From Pedobacter sp. (GTDB lineage Bacteria; Bacteroidota; Bacteroidia; Sphingobacteriales; Sphingobacteriaceae), in the NCBI GenBank assembly GCA_031119475.1, contig JAVHXV010000006.1, positions 62,001 to 126,000 of the forward strand: a DNA stretch of 64,000 nt, written 5' to 3'. How positions within the stretch are numbered: position 1 is the first letter of the stretch; each line of letters opens with the position of its first letter. The notes under the pieces were generated by a model. That model was given only the letters and a program-made list of their open reading frames with translations. It was not told the origin of the DNA and did not search any database. Below are positions 52,685 to 61,243 of this stretch, piece by piece. The position numbers were made by a program, and so were the translations under genes.

Positions 52685-53902
52685 TTAATCTAGTTTTCCG
52701 TAGGCAATGTAGGAAACAATGTAGGCCAATACCGCCGCAATCAGCCCGAACATGAAAATGTTATAGGCAATACGGATCAGCTTATATTTTCGGCCCAATA
52801 CTACGCCCTGCGAGTACACATCGGTGATGAGCGTGCCATAGAGAAATTCCTTGTCGTTCATTACCTTGACCATCCCTTTGGAATAATCGCTCAGGGCCAT
52901 CTTATAAAAATTGCCAAAAAACAACAGGTTCACCTTTTTTCTTTCCAGGTCGTTGTCGTTAAAGAGCCCATCGGGGATTGAAGGCCTGGTGGCCAAAATC
53001 GAGAAGATGATGCAGGAAAGTGCGACCATCAAGAGGATAAAGGTAGGCACGATCAGAAAGGCATTGTCTTCCAGGCGCCTGAGCACCAAACTGACAATGA
53101 GCGAAAGGATGATCGAATTAACGGTAATGAGCAATTGTGCCTTGTTATCGGCCATATCGCTCAAGCGTTGGTTATTGGAGGAGGTAATCCTGAACATGGT
53201 TTCGATGCCCTTGTCTGGGCGCTCCTTTGCCTTTTTCTTCAGCAGTTTCTCCTGTTTTTCTGGAATGGCACCCGTATTGGCCACTTCAATATCCTCAGGT
53301 TCATCTGTATCCTTTAATTTTTCGCGGAGTTTGTCGATGTTCTTCGCTTTCTGGTCGTTCAACAAGAGCACACAATAATCGGTGTGGTAATGCTGGCTTT
53401 CGAGAAAGTCGATGTCTTTTTTGCGCCATTCGTTCTTATTGAACTTGAGCCCATGCAGCAATTCGACCTCTTTGTGCATCAGTTTGCGCTTCTTGGTAAA
53501 ATCTGTCGTGCCCAAATGGAAAAGATCACCATCGCACAAGATATTCTCCAACTGGTTGGTAGGCCGTTGGGGCATCTTGGTTGACAGGATCACCTGCATG
53601 ACCGCATCACGGATATCGGCAGATACGTCTTTCTGTTTCAAAAACTCGGTAGCCAGTTCAGCTCCTTTCTGTTCATGGTTCACATCATCTTCAAAGTACC
53701 CCGTATCGTGGAACCAGGCTCCTGTGGTTACGATAAAAAAATCCTTATCGTTTAATTGATAATGGTTGGCAATTTCTATGGTTGCTTTGACCACATCCTG
53801 TGTATGCTCTAAATTGTGGTAGACTAGCCTAGCGTCGTGGTGTGTGCTAAAATAATTGAGCACATGCGCTTTTACGTCTTCCTGAAGGCGTTTGTAGTTC
53901 AT
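52685..53902 (-). CDS. HD-domain phosphohydrolase fused to a Pycsar-type membrane effector domain (DUF5706)
   Basis: The 405-residue protein joins two modules. The N-terminal HD domain (about 1-190) keeps its metal residues: H33 in YHNLEHTQDV, HD at 65-66 in AWFHDTGYF, H76, and D124 in ILCDGDLF. After a charged linker (about 195-235) comes the Pycsar effector/DUF5706 part with RITSSNNQRLSDMADNKAQLLITVNSIILSLIVS, two central helices and a late helix (FMFGLIAAVLAYIVSYIAYG). In Pycsar defence, such membrane domains respond to cCMP or cUMP; no cyclase is near. The fusion plus its position 10 bp before ppk1 suggests nucleotide or polyphosphate signalling instead of classic phage defence. It is the first gene of the operon. 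Confidence 0.85.
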   Translation of the reverse strand: MNYKRLQEDVKAHVLNYFSTHHDARLVYHNLEHTQDVVKATIEIANHYQLNDKDFFIVTTGAWFHDTGYFEDDVNHEQKGAELATEFLKQKDVSADIRDAVMQVILSTKMPQRPTNQLENILCDGDLFHLGTTDFTKKRKLMHKEVELLHGLKFNKNEWRKKDIDFLESQHYHTDYCVLLLNDQKAKNIDKLREKLKDTDEPEDIEVANTGAIPEKQEKLLKKKAKERPDKGIETMFRITSSNNQRLSDMADNKAQLLITVNSIILSLIVSLVLRRLEDNAFLIVPTFILLMVALSCIIFSILATRPSIPDGLFNDNDLERKKVNLLFFGNFYKMALSDYSKGMVKVMNDKEFLYGTLITDVYSQGVVLGRKYKLIRIAYNIFMFGLIAAVLAYIVSYIAYGKLD

Positions 53903-53963
53903 ATGGAAATTAATTGGGCAAGAACAAAGTTCCGCCGTTTCGACAATAATTTATATTGACATG

Positions 53964-54113
53964 ATGTCGAAAGATAAGGATTTTTATCCAGCCATATCAA
54001 AAACCACGAAAGATGGAAATTGTTTGCCTGCTTGTCCCATTAGGCAAGAATTAGCGAAATTAACCTATCGCCTCCACAAACAACCCGCCCTGCCGATTGT
54101 TCTAAGCATATGA
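53964..54113 (+). CDS. Candidate small protein (49 aa) coupled to tspO
   Basis: An ATG at 53964 (another at 53961) opens a 49-codon frame whose TGA overlaps the tspO ATG in the ATGA arrangement seen in other operons of this window. The product is mostly polar and basic (SKDKDFYPAISKTTKDGN, CLPACPIRQ) with a C-x3-C pair and a short hydrophobic end (LPIVLSI). I recognise no family. A chance frame is possible because it is short. Confidence 0.4.
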   Translation: MSKDKDFYPAISKTTKDGNCLPACPIRQELAKLTYRLHKQPALPIVLSI

Positions 54114-54592
54114 CTACCAAAAAATTTCAGTTTTTACCTTTTGTGATCTGCCTGCTTATTCCCTTGGCCATCGGCTTTATCGGTAGTTTTTTAACACAAG
54201 AGTCTGTGCATACCTGGTATACTACGCTGGAGAAGCCATCGCTCAATCCGCCGAATGAGATTTTTGCACCGGTATGGACCACCCTTTACATCTTGATGGG
54301 CATTGCCTCCTATCTGGTCTGGAAAAAGAGGAAAGTGGTTTCAGGATACAGCTGGGCGGTGAGGATCTATTTTCTTCAGCTGCTGCTGAACTTGGCCTGG
54401 TCCTATCTATTTTTTTATCGCAGGGCAGTTGATATGGCGCTGATCGAGATCGGGATCTTGCTGGTGGCCATCTTGATAAACGCCATTATTTTTTATCGTA
54501 TCAACAAGGTAGCAGGCTGGCTGTATGCACCTTACCTACTTTGGGTCAGCTTTGCGTCGTATTTAACCTATTCTATCTTTATTTTAAACTAA
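54110..54592 (+). CDS. tspO: TspO/MBR-family membrane protein
   Basis: TspO proteins bind porphyrins and sterol-like ligands and are involved in stress and tetrapyrrole handling. The 160-residue protein has five membrane helices with the family hallmarks: TWYTTLEKPSLNPPNEIFAPVWTTLYILMGIASYLVW, LLLNLAWSYLFFYRRAVDMALIEI, and LYAPYLLWVSFASYLTYSIF. The tryptophan-rich aromatic set of the binding pocket is present. The preceding 49-codon frame may be translationally coupled. The next gene, a patatin-barrel protein, starts 30 bp on. Confidence 0.92.
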   Translation: MTTKKFQFLPFVICLLIPLAIGFIGSFLTQESVHTWYTTLEKPSLNPPNEIFAPVWTTLYILMGIASYLVWKKRKVVSGYSWAVRIYFLQLLLNLAWSYLFFYRRAVDMALIEIGILLVAILINAIIFYRINKVAGWLYAPYLLWVSFASYLTYSIFILN

Positions 54593-54622
54593 TTAAAAAG
54601 AAAACGATATTTTTATGGGGTG

Positions 54623-56935
54623 ATGTCCCCTAAAAAGCTATTCGCTATCTTCCTGTTATTTTTTGTGCTGCCCGTTTATGCACAGAAGGTCGGATTGGTG
54701 TTGAGTGGTGGTGGTGCGAAGGGATTGGCACACATCGGCACGCTGAAGGCGCTAGAAGAAAACAACATCCCGATCGATTACATTACCGGAACTTCGATGG
54801 GCGGCATAGTGGGCGCCATGTATGCCGCTGGCTATAGTCCGGCACAGATGGAAAAAATTGCGCTCAGCGACGATTTTCAGGATTGGGTGGCAGGGCGGTA
54901 CAAAAGTGACTATAGCTTCTATTTTCAGAAAAATGGGGCAAATGCTTCGGTCATCAATGCCAAGCTATCGATCGATACGAGCCTACGGCTCAATTTTAGG
55001 CCGACACTGGTAAACGATATTCCGCTGAATTTTGCGCTATTGGAATTATTCTCCCAGGCTTCGGCCATATCTAAGGACAATTTCGACCACCTGTTTGTTC
55101 CCTTTCGCTGCATGGCCTCTGATGTGATCTCCCAAAAGAGCATCACCGTTTCCAAGGGCAGCCTGGCCGAGGCCGTTCGGGCAACAATGACCGTTCCCTT
55201 GGTCTATCGCCCGATTAAGCTCGATAACAAGTATGTATTTGATGGCGGACTGTACAATAATTTCCCGGCCGATGTGATGAAGGCCGAGTTCAATCCTGAT
55301 TTTATCATCGGTGCCAATGTTTCTTCAAAAACTTTTAATGAATACCCAAAGAACGATGACCGGGTAGTGAACCGCTTGTTGATGTATATGTTCCTATCAA
55401 AGTCTGATTCTACGCTGGTGGGCAAAAACGGGGTCTACATCGAACCAGACCTGGCCGATTATACTGCGACCAATTTTACACCGGTAGCCGAATTGATCAA
55501 ACGCGGCTATGATGCCACCATGGCCGATATGCCCAACATCAAGCGCGCCATAGCCCGTCGCATAGGTGTTCAAGAGCTTACCGCAAGGCGGATTGCCTTT
55601 AACAAGCGCAAACCCGACCTGATCTTTAGCCATGTGACCGTTTCTGGGGTAAATTCACAACAGAAGAAATACATCGAAAGGCTTTTTAAGAACGATAAAT
55701 CGAGCTTTAACCTCAAAGATATCAAAAGAGGCTATTACAAACTGGTGGCTGATGAAACCTTTGAAACGGTGTACCCAAAAATTTCCTATCATCCCGAAAA
55801 TGACAGCTATGATTTTGAAATCGTTGCACAGCCAAAAAAGAGCTTCAAGATCGATTTTGGAGGCAATATTTCTTCTCGGCCCATCAGCAATGTTTTCCTC
55901 GGACTGCAATACAACTACCTGAACAGAAAGGCCTATACCGTTGGTGCCAATTTTTACTCTGGGCGGTTTTATGAGTCGGTACAGCTCAATGGCCGTGTGG
56001 ACTATCCATCTGGACTGCCCCTTTTTCTGGCTACGGAATTGACCTATAACCACTGGAACTACTACAATACGAGCCAGATCTTTATCGAAAACCCACATCC
56101 GACCTATATTGAACAGGCCGACCGTAAGGTAGAGCTACGGTTGGGCATGCCCCTCAACCAGAATGCCCGGATAACTTTGGGCGCATCTTTTTTTAACAAT
56201 AATGATCGTTACAGTCCGACCCAGGAATTTAATGTGGGCGATGTGCTCGACCGAACCGTATTCAATGGCCTGCGCACAAGCGTGATCTTTGAGAAAAATT
56301 CACTCAACAGGAAACAATATGCCGATCGTGGCCATAGCTTCTTCTTTAGTGTAAATTATACGACCGGAAAGGAAAATTATTCTCCCGGTAACATCTACCG
56401 CAGCCTCAATGCCCCATTGAACCTGTCGATCGAAAGGAAATTTAGGCAATGGGCGCAACTGAAGATCAGCGATGAGCATTATTTCTTCCATACCAAAAAG
56501 TACAGTGTGGGCTATTTGGCGGAGGGCGTTATTTCCAATCAGCCACGCTATTTCACCTATTATGCCACCTTGTTGGCCGCTCCAGCATTTTATCCGCTGC
56601 AGGACAGCAAATCGCTGTTCCTTGAAAACTTTAGGGCGACCAGCTATGCCGCCGGAGGTTTAAAAAATGTACTTCACATTAAAAAGAACTTTGATTTTAG
56701 GCTGGAAGGCTACCTGTTCATCCCATTCCAGGAATTTACAAAAGGCGGACTGCAGGACGTACGTTTCAACGAACCGCTTAACAAGGTGCGCTATGCCGGT
56801 ACCGCGGGCCTGGTTTATCATACACCCGTTGGCCCAATCAGCTTCAGCTATAATTTATACGATGACCCTGTGAAAAGAAATGGCGTATTGTTACATTTGG
56901 GTTATCTGATTTACAATAAAAGATCGTTAGAATGA
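54623..56935 (+). CDS. Patatin-like phospholipase with outer-membrane barrel (PlpD-like, type Vd)
   Basis: The 770-residue protein has a signal peptide (1-20), a patatin domain (about 22-330) with GxGxxG as LSGGGAKGLAHIG, nucleophile S58 in GTSMGG and the catalytic aspartate in VFDGGLYNN, then a POTRA-like stretch (about 340-410; ITHVTVSGVNSQQKKYIERLF-type, written here FSHVTVSGVNSQQKKYI) and a C-terminal 16-strand-type barrel (about 425-770) ending FSYNLYDDPVKRNGVLLHLGYLIYN. This matches the type Vd patatin autotransporters. ATG 54623 is preferred over the GTG just before it. Its stop overlaps the next start by 4 bp. Confidence 0.88.
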   Translation: MSPKKLFAIFLLFFVLPVYAQKVGLVLSGGGAKGLAHIGTLKALEENNIPIDYITGTSMGGIVGAMYAAGYSPAQMEKIALSDDFQDWVAGRYKSDYSFYFQKNGANASVINAKLSIDTSLRLNFRPTLVNDIPLNFALLELFSQASAISKDNFDHLFVPFRCMASDVISQKSITVSKGSLAEAVRATMTVPLVYRPIKLDNKYVFDGGLYNNFPADVMKAEFNPDFIIGANVSSKTFNEYPKNDDRVVNRLLMYMFLSKSDSTLVGKNGVYIEPDLADYTATNFTPVAELIKRGYDATMADMPNIKRAIARRIGVQELTARRIAFNKRKPDLIFSHVTVSGVNSQQKKYIERLFKNDKSSFNLKDIKRGYYKLVADETFETVYPKISYHPENDSYDFEIVAQPKKSFKIDFGGNISSRPISNVFLGLQYNYLNRKAYTVGANFYSGRFYESVQLNGRVDYPSGLPLFLATELTYNHWNYYNTSQIFIENPHPTYIEQADRKVELRLGMPLNQNARITLGASFFNNNDRYSPTQEFNVGDVLDRTVFNGLRTSVIFEKNSLNRKQYADRGHSFFFSVNYTTGKENYSPGNIYRSLNAPLNLSIERKFRQWAQLKISDEHYFFHTKKYSVGYLAEGVISNQPRYFTYYATLLAAPAFYPLQDSKSLFLENFRATSYAAGGLKNVLHIKKNFDFRLEGYLFIPFQEFTKGGLQDVRFNEPLNKVRYAGTAGLVYHTPVGPISFSYNLYDDPVKRNGVLLHLGYLIYNKRSLE

Positions 56936-57459
56936 AAATTGTCCTGTTGATTTTTGCCCTTTTTTTTACCGGCACCTGCTTTGCGCAAGATGCGGATATC
57001 AATAATTTCCTGGTCAAGGAAAGCCTGCTCAAGAACAGCAAATTGGCTATTATCGCTGCAGATTCACTGGACCAACCTTTGGAAAAGATCAATGGCACCT
57101 ATACCTTTAGCGTGAGCGGATTTACACAATCGCTCACTTTCAGCGATGGTGTGGCTCTGCTGCCACTCCCAATTGCCAAATCGACTTTTGTGTACATCAA
57201 ACATCAGAATGATTCTGGCACACACAGCAAACTGTTGTATGTCTATAAAAAAGACAGCAACCTCAACCCCATCACCATCAGCAGGATCTTTCTGATCATT
57301 ATTCCTTTGGTGATTGTGGTGCTGGCCTTTGCCTTCAAGCGGTTTATCTATATTGCGCTTATCCTTTTCATCGTCTGGCTGATCTTTAGCTACAGCAACG
57401 GGCTGAACATCTCTACCTTTTTCGAAACGACTTTTGATTACCTGAGGAATTTGGTGTAG
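56932..57459 (+). CDS. Exported membrane protein (175 aa), unknown
   Basis: No family was recognised. The protein has a signal peptide (MKIVLLIFALFFTGTCFA), a beta-rich external domain of about 100 residues (GTYTFSVSGFTQSLTFSDGVALLPLPIAKSTFVYI), then two C-terminal membrane helices (RIFLIIIPLVIVVLAFAF and FIYIALILFIVWLIFSY). Its ATG overlaps the patatin gene's stop (ATGA), so coexpression and a shared envelope role are likely. Confidence 0.75.
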   Translation: MKIVLLIFALFFTGTCFAQDADINNFLVKESLLKNSKLAIIAADSLDQPLEKINGTYTFSVSGFTQSLTFSDGVALLPLPIAKSTFVYIKHQNDSGTHSKLLYVYKKDSNLNPITISRIFLIIIPLVIVVLAFAFKRFIYIALILFIVWLIFSYSNGLNISTFFETTFDYLRNLV

Positions 57460-57863
57460 GGGGATTTATACTAGAGAGAAATTATACGCAAAGTCCAAAA
57501 CTCCATTGCATGAGTTCCAAGATGGAAATTCTCGTCAGGATCCAGTGAACTGTGCCAGAGGGGAATGATGGTGGAATTCCTACAGAGATCCCTCGCTGCG
57601 CTCGGGATGACAAGTACCGCTAGAGAGAAGCTATGCTCAAAGGCTGGACCAAACCTGCGCTGCACTTTCCGCATTCCGCTTTCCGCTTTCTCCTTTCTCC
57701 TTTCTGCTTTATCCAAAAAACCCACTCTTGCAAACCTTCAACCTTTCAACTTTCAACCTTCAACCTTTCCCGCAGGCATCCCTTCGGGACAACCTGAAAC
57801 CTTCAACTTTGAACCTTCAACTTTGAACCTTCAACTTTGAACTTTCAACTTTGAACTTTCAAC
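57460..57863. repeat. Repeat block between convergent genes: dispersed element, TTTCCGC and TTCAACTTTGAAC heptamers
   Basis: No gene is supported in these 404 bases. 57588-57612 is a dispersed element (ATCCCTCGCTGCGCTCGGGA) known to create false frames. 57665-57711 has seven TTTCCGC/TTTCTCC heptamers. 57733-57863 alternates CTTCAAC and TTTGAAC on an exact 7-bp period, interrupted by GCAGGCATCCCTTCGGGACA. The array touches the tamL stop. Confidence 0.9.
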
Positions 57864-60290
57864 CTAAAAAGGCATTCCTATCCCAAAATTATATTGCATA
57901 AAGCGATAGGTATCTGGAGCATGTAAAAGGTCGTATCGATCTCTAAAGGCCTTGCCGCCCCTGAGGTATTTGCCGATGACCCATTGTTCGCCGCCTTCAA
58001 ACTGCGGATCCTTGATCTTAAGGCCAAGATCGAACCTGAACACAAAAAACTGAACATCGTACCTAAAGCCCACTCCCGTACCGATAGCGATCTGTTGCCC
58101 CAATCGTTTGAAGTCGAAATAGGTTTCTGGCTGTGGATTTCCCGGGGAGATGTTCCATACGTTGCCCATATCCACAAATGCGGCGCCCCTCAGTTTTCCA
58201 CCAAAAAGCTTATTGATGAGCATATAACGGTATTCAAAATTGGTTTCGATGCGCATCTGTCCGAGCTGGTCGATCCCGTAAGAAGATTGTCTGGCCTCGG
58301 GACTGGTGATCACTGCCCTATTGTAGTTACCGGGGCCTAAAGTCCTCGCCTGCCATGCCCGTACCCCGCTCGATCCACCGGCATAAAATAATTTTTCAAA
58401 AGGGACGGCGATAGAGTTGCCGTAGGCATAGCCGATGCCCGTGTTCAGTCTGGCGACAAACATTTTTTCGGCACCCAGTTTTTTGTACCAGCGCACATCT
58501 ACCTCAGGTCGTACATATTGGTTAAATGGCAGTCCGAAAATGGTTCCATAATCGCCATTTTTTGGGTCATGTTTATCGCCAAATACGTTAGATGCCAATT
58601 GTAGTAAGTTACCGGCGATATCAATGTTGCCCCTAAAATAAATAAAGGAGCGGTTCTGGAGCAGTTTATCGGCATTGAGCGAATAGGCATATTTCATGCC
58701 CAAGGTAAAATCTTTACGGCCCAATAGCTTGATGTTATAGGAATTGGTGACCAAGGTAATGCTATCTGCCCTAAACTTGGCGAGGTCCGTGCGATCGAGC
58801 GTGTCGATCAGGATACTGCCAAAACGGTATTCAAAATTTAGGGGCGTAAGCGAGTGCAGTTTTGATTTTGTTTCTACCCAATCGTAGCTTACGGAATTGA
58901 TAAAAATCCGCCTGATCAATATCCCCTGTTGCTTGGCAAAGAGGTAACTGGAGGCAAAAGTGGTATAGGGCATCCCATTCTTGCCCATTAACGGAATGGA
59001 AAAAGGCACCATTAACCGGGGAACGGTCAAGCTTGCGCTGACAGAAAAATCACGTTGATAGATGTATTTAAAGAAAGGGTAATTTTTTCCTGCGCGCGAC
59101 TGCAATCCGCCCTTCACCTGAAACTGAAATTTTTCTGCTCCTTTGAGAAAATTATTATCGGTATAGGTATTACTGATGTTGAAGCCCAACGTTCCGCGGT
59201 TAAAGGGCACCTCGCCCTCAATGCGGTTGCTCCTGCGCTTTTGTGGGATCAGCATAATGACCGGATTGATCTTGGCCGAACTGTCCTGCGCCTTGAAATA
59301 ATCGATCTTCACATTTTTGAATACGTTCAGTTCATAAAGCCGATCATAGGTCAGGGTCTCATTTCTGATGTCGTATACATCGCCCTGCTTGATGAAATCG
59401 TATCGGGTAATCGGATTTCTTCTAAACCTGCCCGAAAAATCGGCAAAGCGGATGCCCCTAAAAAAACGTTTGTTCTTTAGCGAGTCCTCTACCATCTTCA
59501 GGTCGGTAAAACCATCGGCATTTGGGGCGATGATGATGTTGGTCGAGTCGATCGTATACACACGGTGCAGCCCATTGTTGGGGTTATCGATGACCAGGTT
59601 TACACTGACCTTACTGTTGTTCTGGTTTGAATCTGGGGTGAACCGCACATAGGGGCGTTCGAAATCACGATAGCCATTTTGGCGCATCAGCTGATAGATC
59701 TGTTCCCGCTCGTAGACCAGCGAATCTTCATCATACTGCTGGCCTTCGCGCAGGTGCGTAAACAGTTGCCTGTTGCCCATGTAGAGCGAACTTACCTTTG
59801 GATCGGCAATCTGATAGCTAAGCTTGTTCACGAAAAAGGCAGGTCCTGGCTCGGCCACAAATTTGAGCTTAGCTTTTTTGTCCTTGACTGCAATTTCCGA
59901 TTTAACTTTTGCTTTAAAAAAACCTTTACTTTTCAGGTATTTTTCGATCTGGTTACGGGAAATTTCGACCAGGGTACTATCGAGTATGGGTGGTGGCGAG
60001 CCAAGGGGCTTGATGTTGCTAGTTTTATACTTTCCGTTCTTGGTGTTAAATAGATTGTAGATGGCCACATTGAGCCCTAATCCACCAGACGGCTTAATGT
60101 CTTTTTGGACATAGTTATAGGCCTCCTCTTCAAATTGCTTGTCGATACTGTCTATTTCTACTTTTTTAACGATAGACTGGTAATCTTCGATGTATTTGGT
60201 AGATGAACATCCTGCAACAAAAACAAGAATAAATAGTAATATTGTAAGCGCTTGTACGTGTTTGTAATTGATATACTTGTATGCTTTCAA
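57864..60290 (-). CDS. tamL: TamL-type BamA/TamA-family outer-membrane lipoprotein
   Basis: TamL is the lipidated TamA-like Omp85 protein of Bacteroidota. The 808-residue protein has a lipoprotein signal (lipid cysteine C28 in LLFILVFVAGCSSTK), POTRA-like repeats (about 60-400; for example IEKYLKSKGFFKAKVKSEI, IYQLMRQNGYRDFERPYVRF) and a C-terminal barrel with GGSSGVRAWQARTLGPGNY, the conserved VRGW-type loop, and a terminal IGMPF strand. The only usable start is TTG 60290, just downstream of an in-frame TGA, so it overlaps the divergent RNA methyltransferase by 10 bp. tamB is not next to it here. Confidence 0.88.
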   Translation of the reverse strand: MKAYKYINYKHVQALTILLFILVFVAGCSSTKYIEDYQSIVKKVEIDSIDKQFEEEAYNYVQKDIKPSGGLGLNVAIYNLFNTKNGKYKTSNIKPLGSPPPILDSTLVEISRNQIEKYLKSKGFFKAKVKSEIAVKDKKAKLKFVAEPGPAFFVNKLSYQIADPKVSSLYMGNRQLFTHLREGQQYDEDSLVYEREQIYQLMRQNGYRDFERPYVRFTPDSNQNNSKVSVNLVIDNPNNGLHRVYTIDSTNIIIAPNADGFTDLKMVEDSLKNKRFFRGIRFADFSGRFRRNPITRYDFIKQGDVYDIRNETLTYDRLYELNVFKNVKIDYFKAQDSSAKINPVIMLIPQKRRSNRIEGEVPFNRGTLGFNISNTYTDNNFLKGAEKFQFQVKGGLQSRAGKNYPFFKYIYQRDFSVSASLTVPRLMVPFSIPLMGKNGMPYTTFASSYLFAKQQGILIRRIFINSVSYDWVETKSKLHSLTPLNFEYRFGSILIDTLDRTDLAKFRADSITLVTNSYNIKLLGRKDFTLGMKYAYSLNADKLLQNRSFIYFRGNIDIAGNLLQLASNVFGDKHDPKNGDYGTIFGLPFNQYVRPEVDVRWYKKLGAEKMFVARLNTGIGYAYGNSIAVPFEKLFYAGGSSGVRAWQARTLGPGNYNRAVITSPEARQSSYGIDQLGQMRIETNFEYRYMLINKLFGGKLRGAAFVDMGNVWNISPGNPQPETYFDFKRLGQQIAIGTGVGFRYDVQFFVFRFDLGLKIKDPQFEGGEQWVIGKYLRGGKAFRDRYDLLHAPDTYRFMQYNFGIGMPF

Positions 60291-61027
60291 AATCTCAAAT
60301 CAGTTTTATTAAATCGCTGCATCAAAAGAAATACCGCAAAGAAAGTGGAATTTTTATGATTGAAGGTATAAAATCTATCACAGAATTCATAAACTCAAGC
60401 TATCAAATCCACAGCATCTATTATACGGCGCCCTACAGTTCCCTATTGGCTAAACTGGGGCCAAATATAAAGTTATTTGAGGTAAATGCCGCCGAATTGT
60501 CCAAGATCAGCACCTTGCAAACTCCACAGGGCATTCTGGCATTGGTCTATCTCCCCAAAGAACAGCAGATCGATACCAATAGTTTGGCCAATTCTTTTGC
60601 GCTCGTGCTGGATGATGTACAGGATCCGGGCAACTTGGGAACGATTATCCGTACTGCAGATTGGTTTGGCATCAGGAACATTATCTGTTCGATGAACACG
60701 GTCGAGGCCTTTAATCCCAAGACCGTGCAATCTACCATGGGCTCATTGGCCAGGATCAATATCCACTACACCGATCTGGAAACCTTTCTGGAAGGTGTCA
60801 AGCTACCGATATTTGGGGCGTTACTAAGTGGCGAAAGCATTTATGAGACCAATTGGGGCAAAGAAGGACTGATTTTATTGGGCAACGAGGGGCATGGCAT
60901 CAGTGAAAGCCTGATCAAAAAAATCAGCTGCCCGGTTACCATTCCTAGGATTGGGGAAGCCGAGTCGCTGAACGTGGCCGTTTCTGCCGCGATATTCTGC
61001 AACGAATTGACCAGGCCCATCAAATAA
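60281..61027 (+). CDS. TrmH-family (SPOUT) RNA 2'-O-ribose methyltransferase
   Basis: The enzyme methylates a ribose 2'-OH in rRNA or tRNA. The 248-residue protein has an N-terminal substrate-binding part (MLSKSQISFIKSLHQKKYRKESGIFMIEG) and a SPOUT knot: VLDDVQDPGNLGTIIRTADWFGI (motif 1), ILLGNEGHGISESLIKKISCPVTIP (motif 2) and ESLNVAVSAAIFCNEL (motif 3). The nearest named relatives are RlmB and TsnR-like proteins; the target base is not predictable here. Its ATG is inside the 5' end of tamL on the other strand. Confidence 0.9.
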   Translation: MLSKSQISFIKSLHQKKYRKESGIFMIEGIKSITEFINSSYQIHSIYYTAPYSSLLAKLGPNIKLFEVNAAELSKISTLQTPQGILALVYLPKEQQIDTNSLANSFALVLDDVQDPGNLGTIIRTADWFGIRNIICSMNTVEAFNPKTVQSTMGSLARINIHYTDLETFLEGVKLPIFGALLSGESIYETNWGKEGLILLGNEGHGISESLIKKISCPVTIPRIGEAESLNVAVSAAIFCNELTRPIK

Positions 61028-61049
61028 ATTGAAATATTAAGATTTCGGC

Positions 61050-61080
61050 TTTGCATACTCACTTATAATCGTTACTTTTG
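61050..61080 (+). promoter_or_regulatory. Promoter of tRNA-Cys
   Basis: TTTG (61050-61053) and TACTTTTG (61073-61080) are separated by 19 bp and both match the Bacteroidota consensus exactly. The tRNA begins 48 bp after the -7 box. Confidence 0.75.
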
Positions 61081-61127
61081 TGCCCGAAAAGGTTAAGACG
61101 CTCTCGTAGGGCAACTTTTATTTAAAA

Positions 61128-61198
61128 GGTCGAGTGGCCGAGTGGCTAGGCTCAGCTCTGCAAAAGCTGCTACAGCGGTTCGAATCCGCTCTCGACCT
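61128..61198 (+). tRNA. tRNA-Cys (anticodon GCA)
   Basis: Acceptor arms GGTCGAG and CTCGACC pair, the D arm is GCC/GGC, the anticodon stem CAGCT/AGCTG closes CTGCAAA with anticodon GCA, and the T stem AGCGG/CCGCT closes TTCGAAT. CCA is not encoded. Confidence 0.95.
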
Positions 61199-61243
61199 CT
61201 GGATTTAATTATAATTAAAAAGAAAAATTTAAAGCTTATTATC

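Noticed and set aside
52685..54113. Complete Pycsar anti-phage system
   Set aside because: Only the effector-like domain is present; no uridylate or cytidylate cyclase is encoded within the window.
57471..57725. 84-codon minus-strand frame with VIPSAARDLCR
   Set aside because: It is created by a dispersed element (ATCCCTCGCTGCGCTCGGGA) and TTTCTCC heptamers; the same peptide words arise in many genomes from this repeat.
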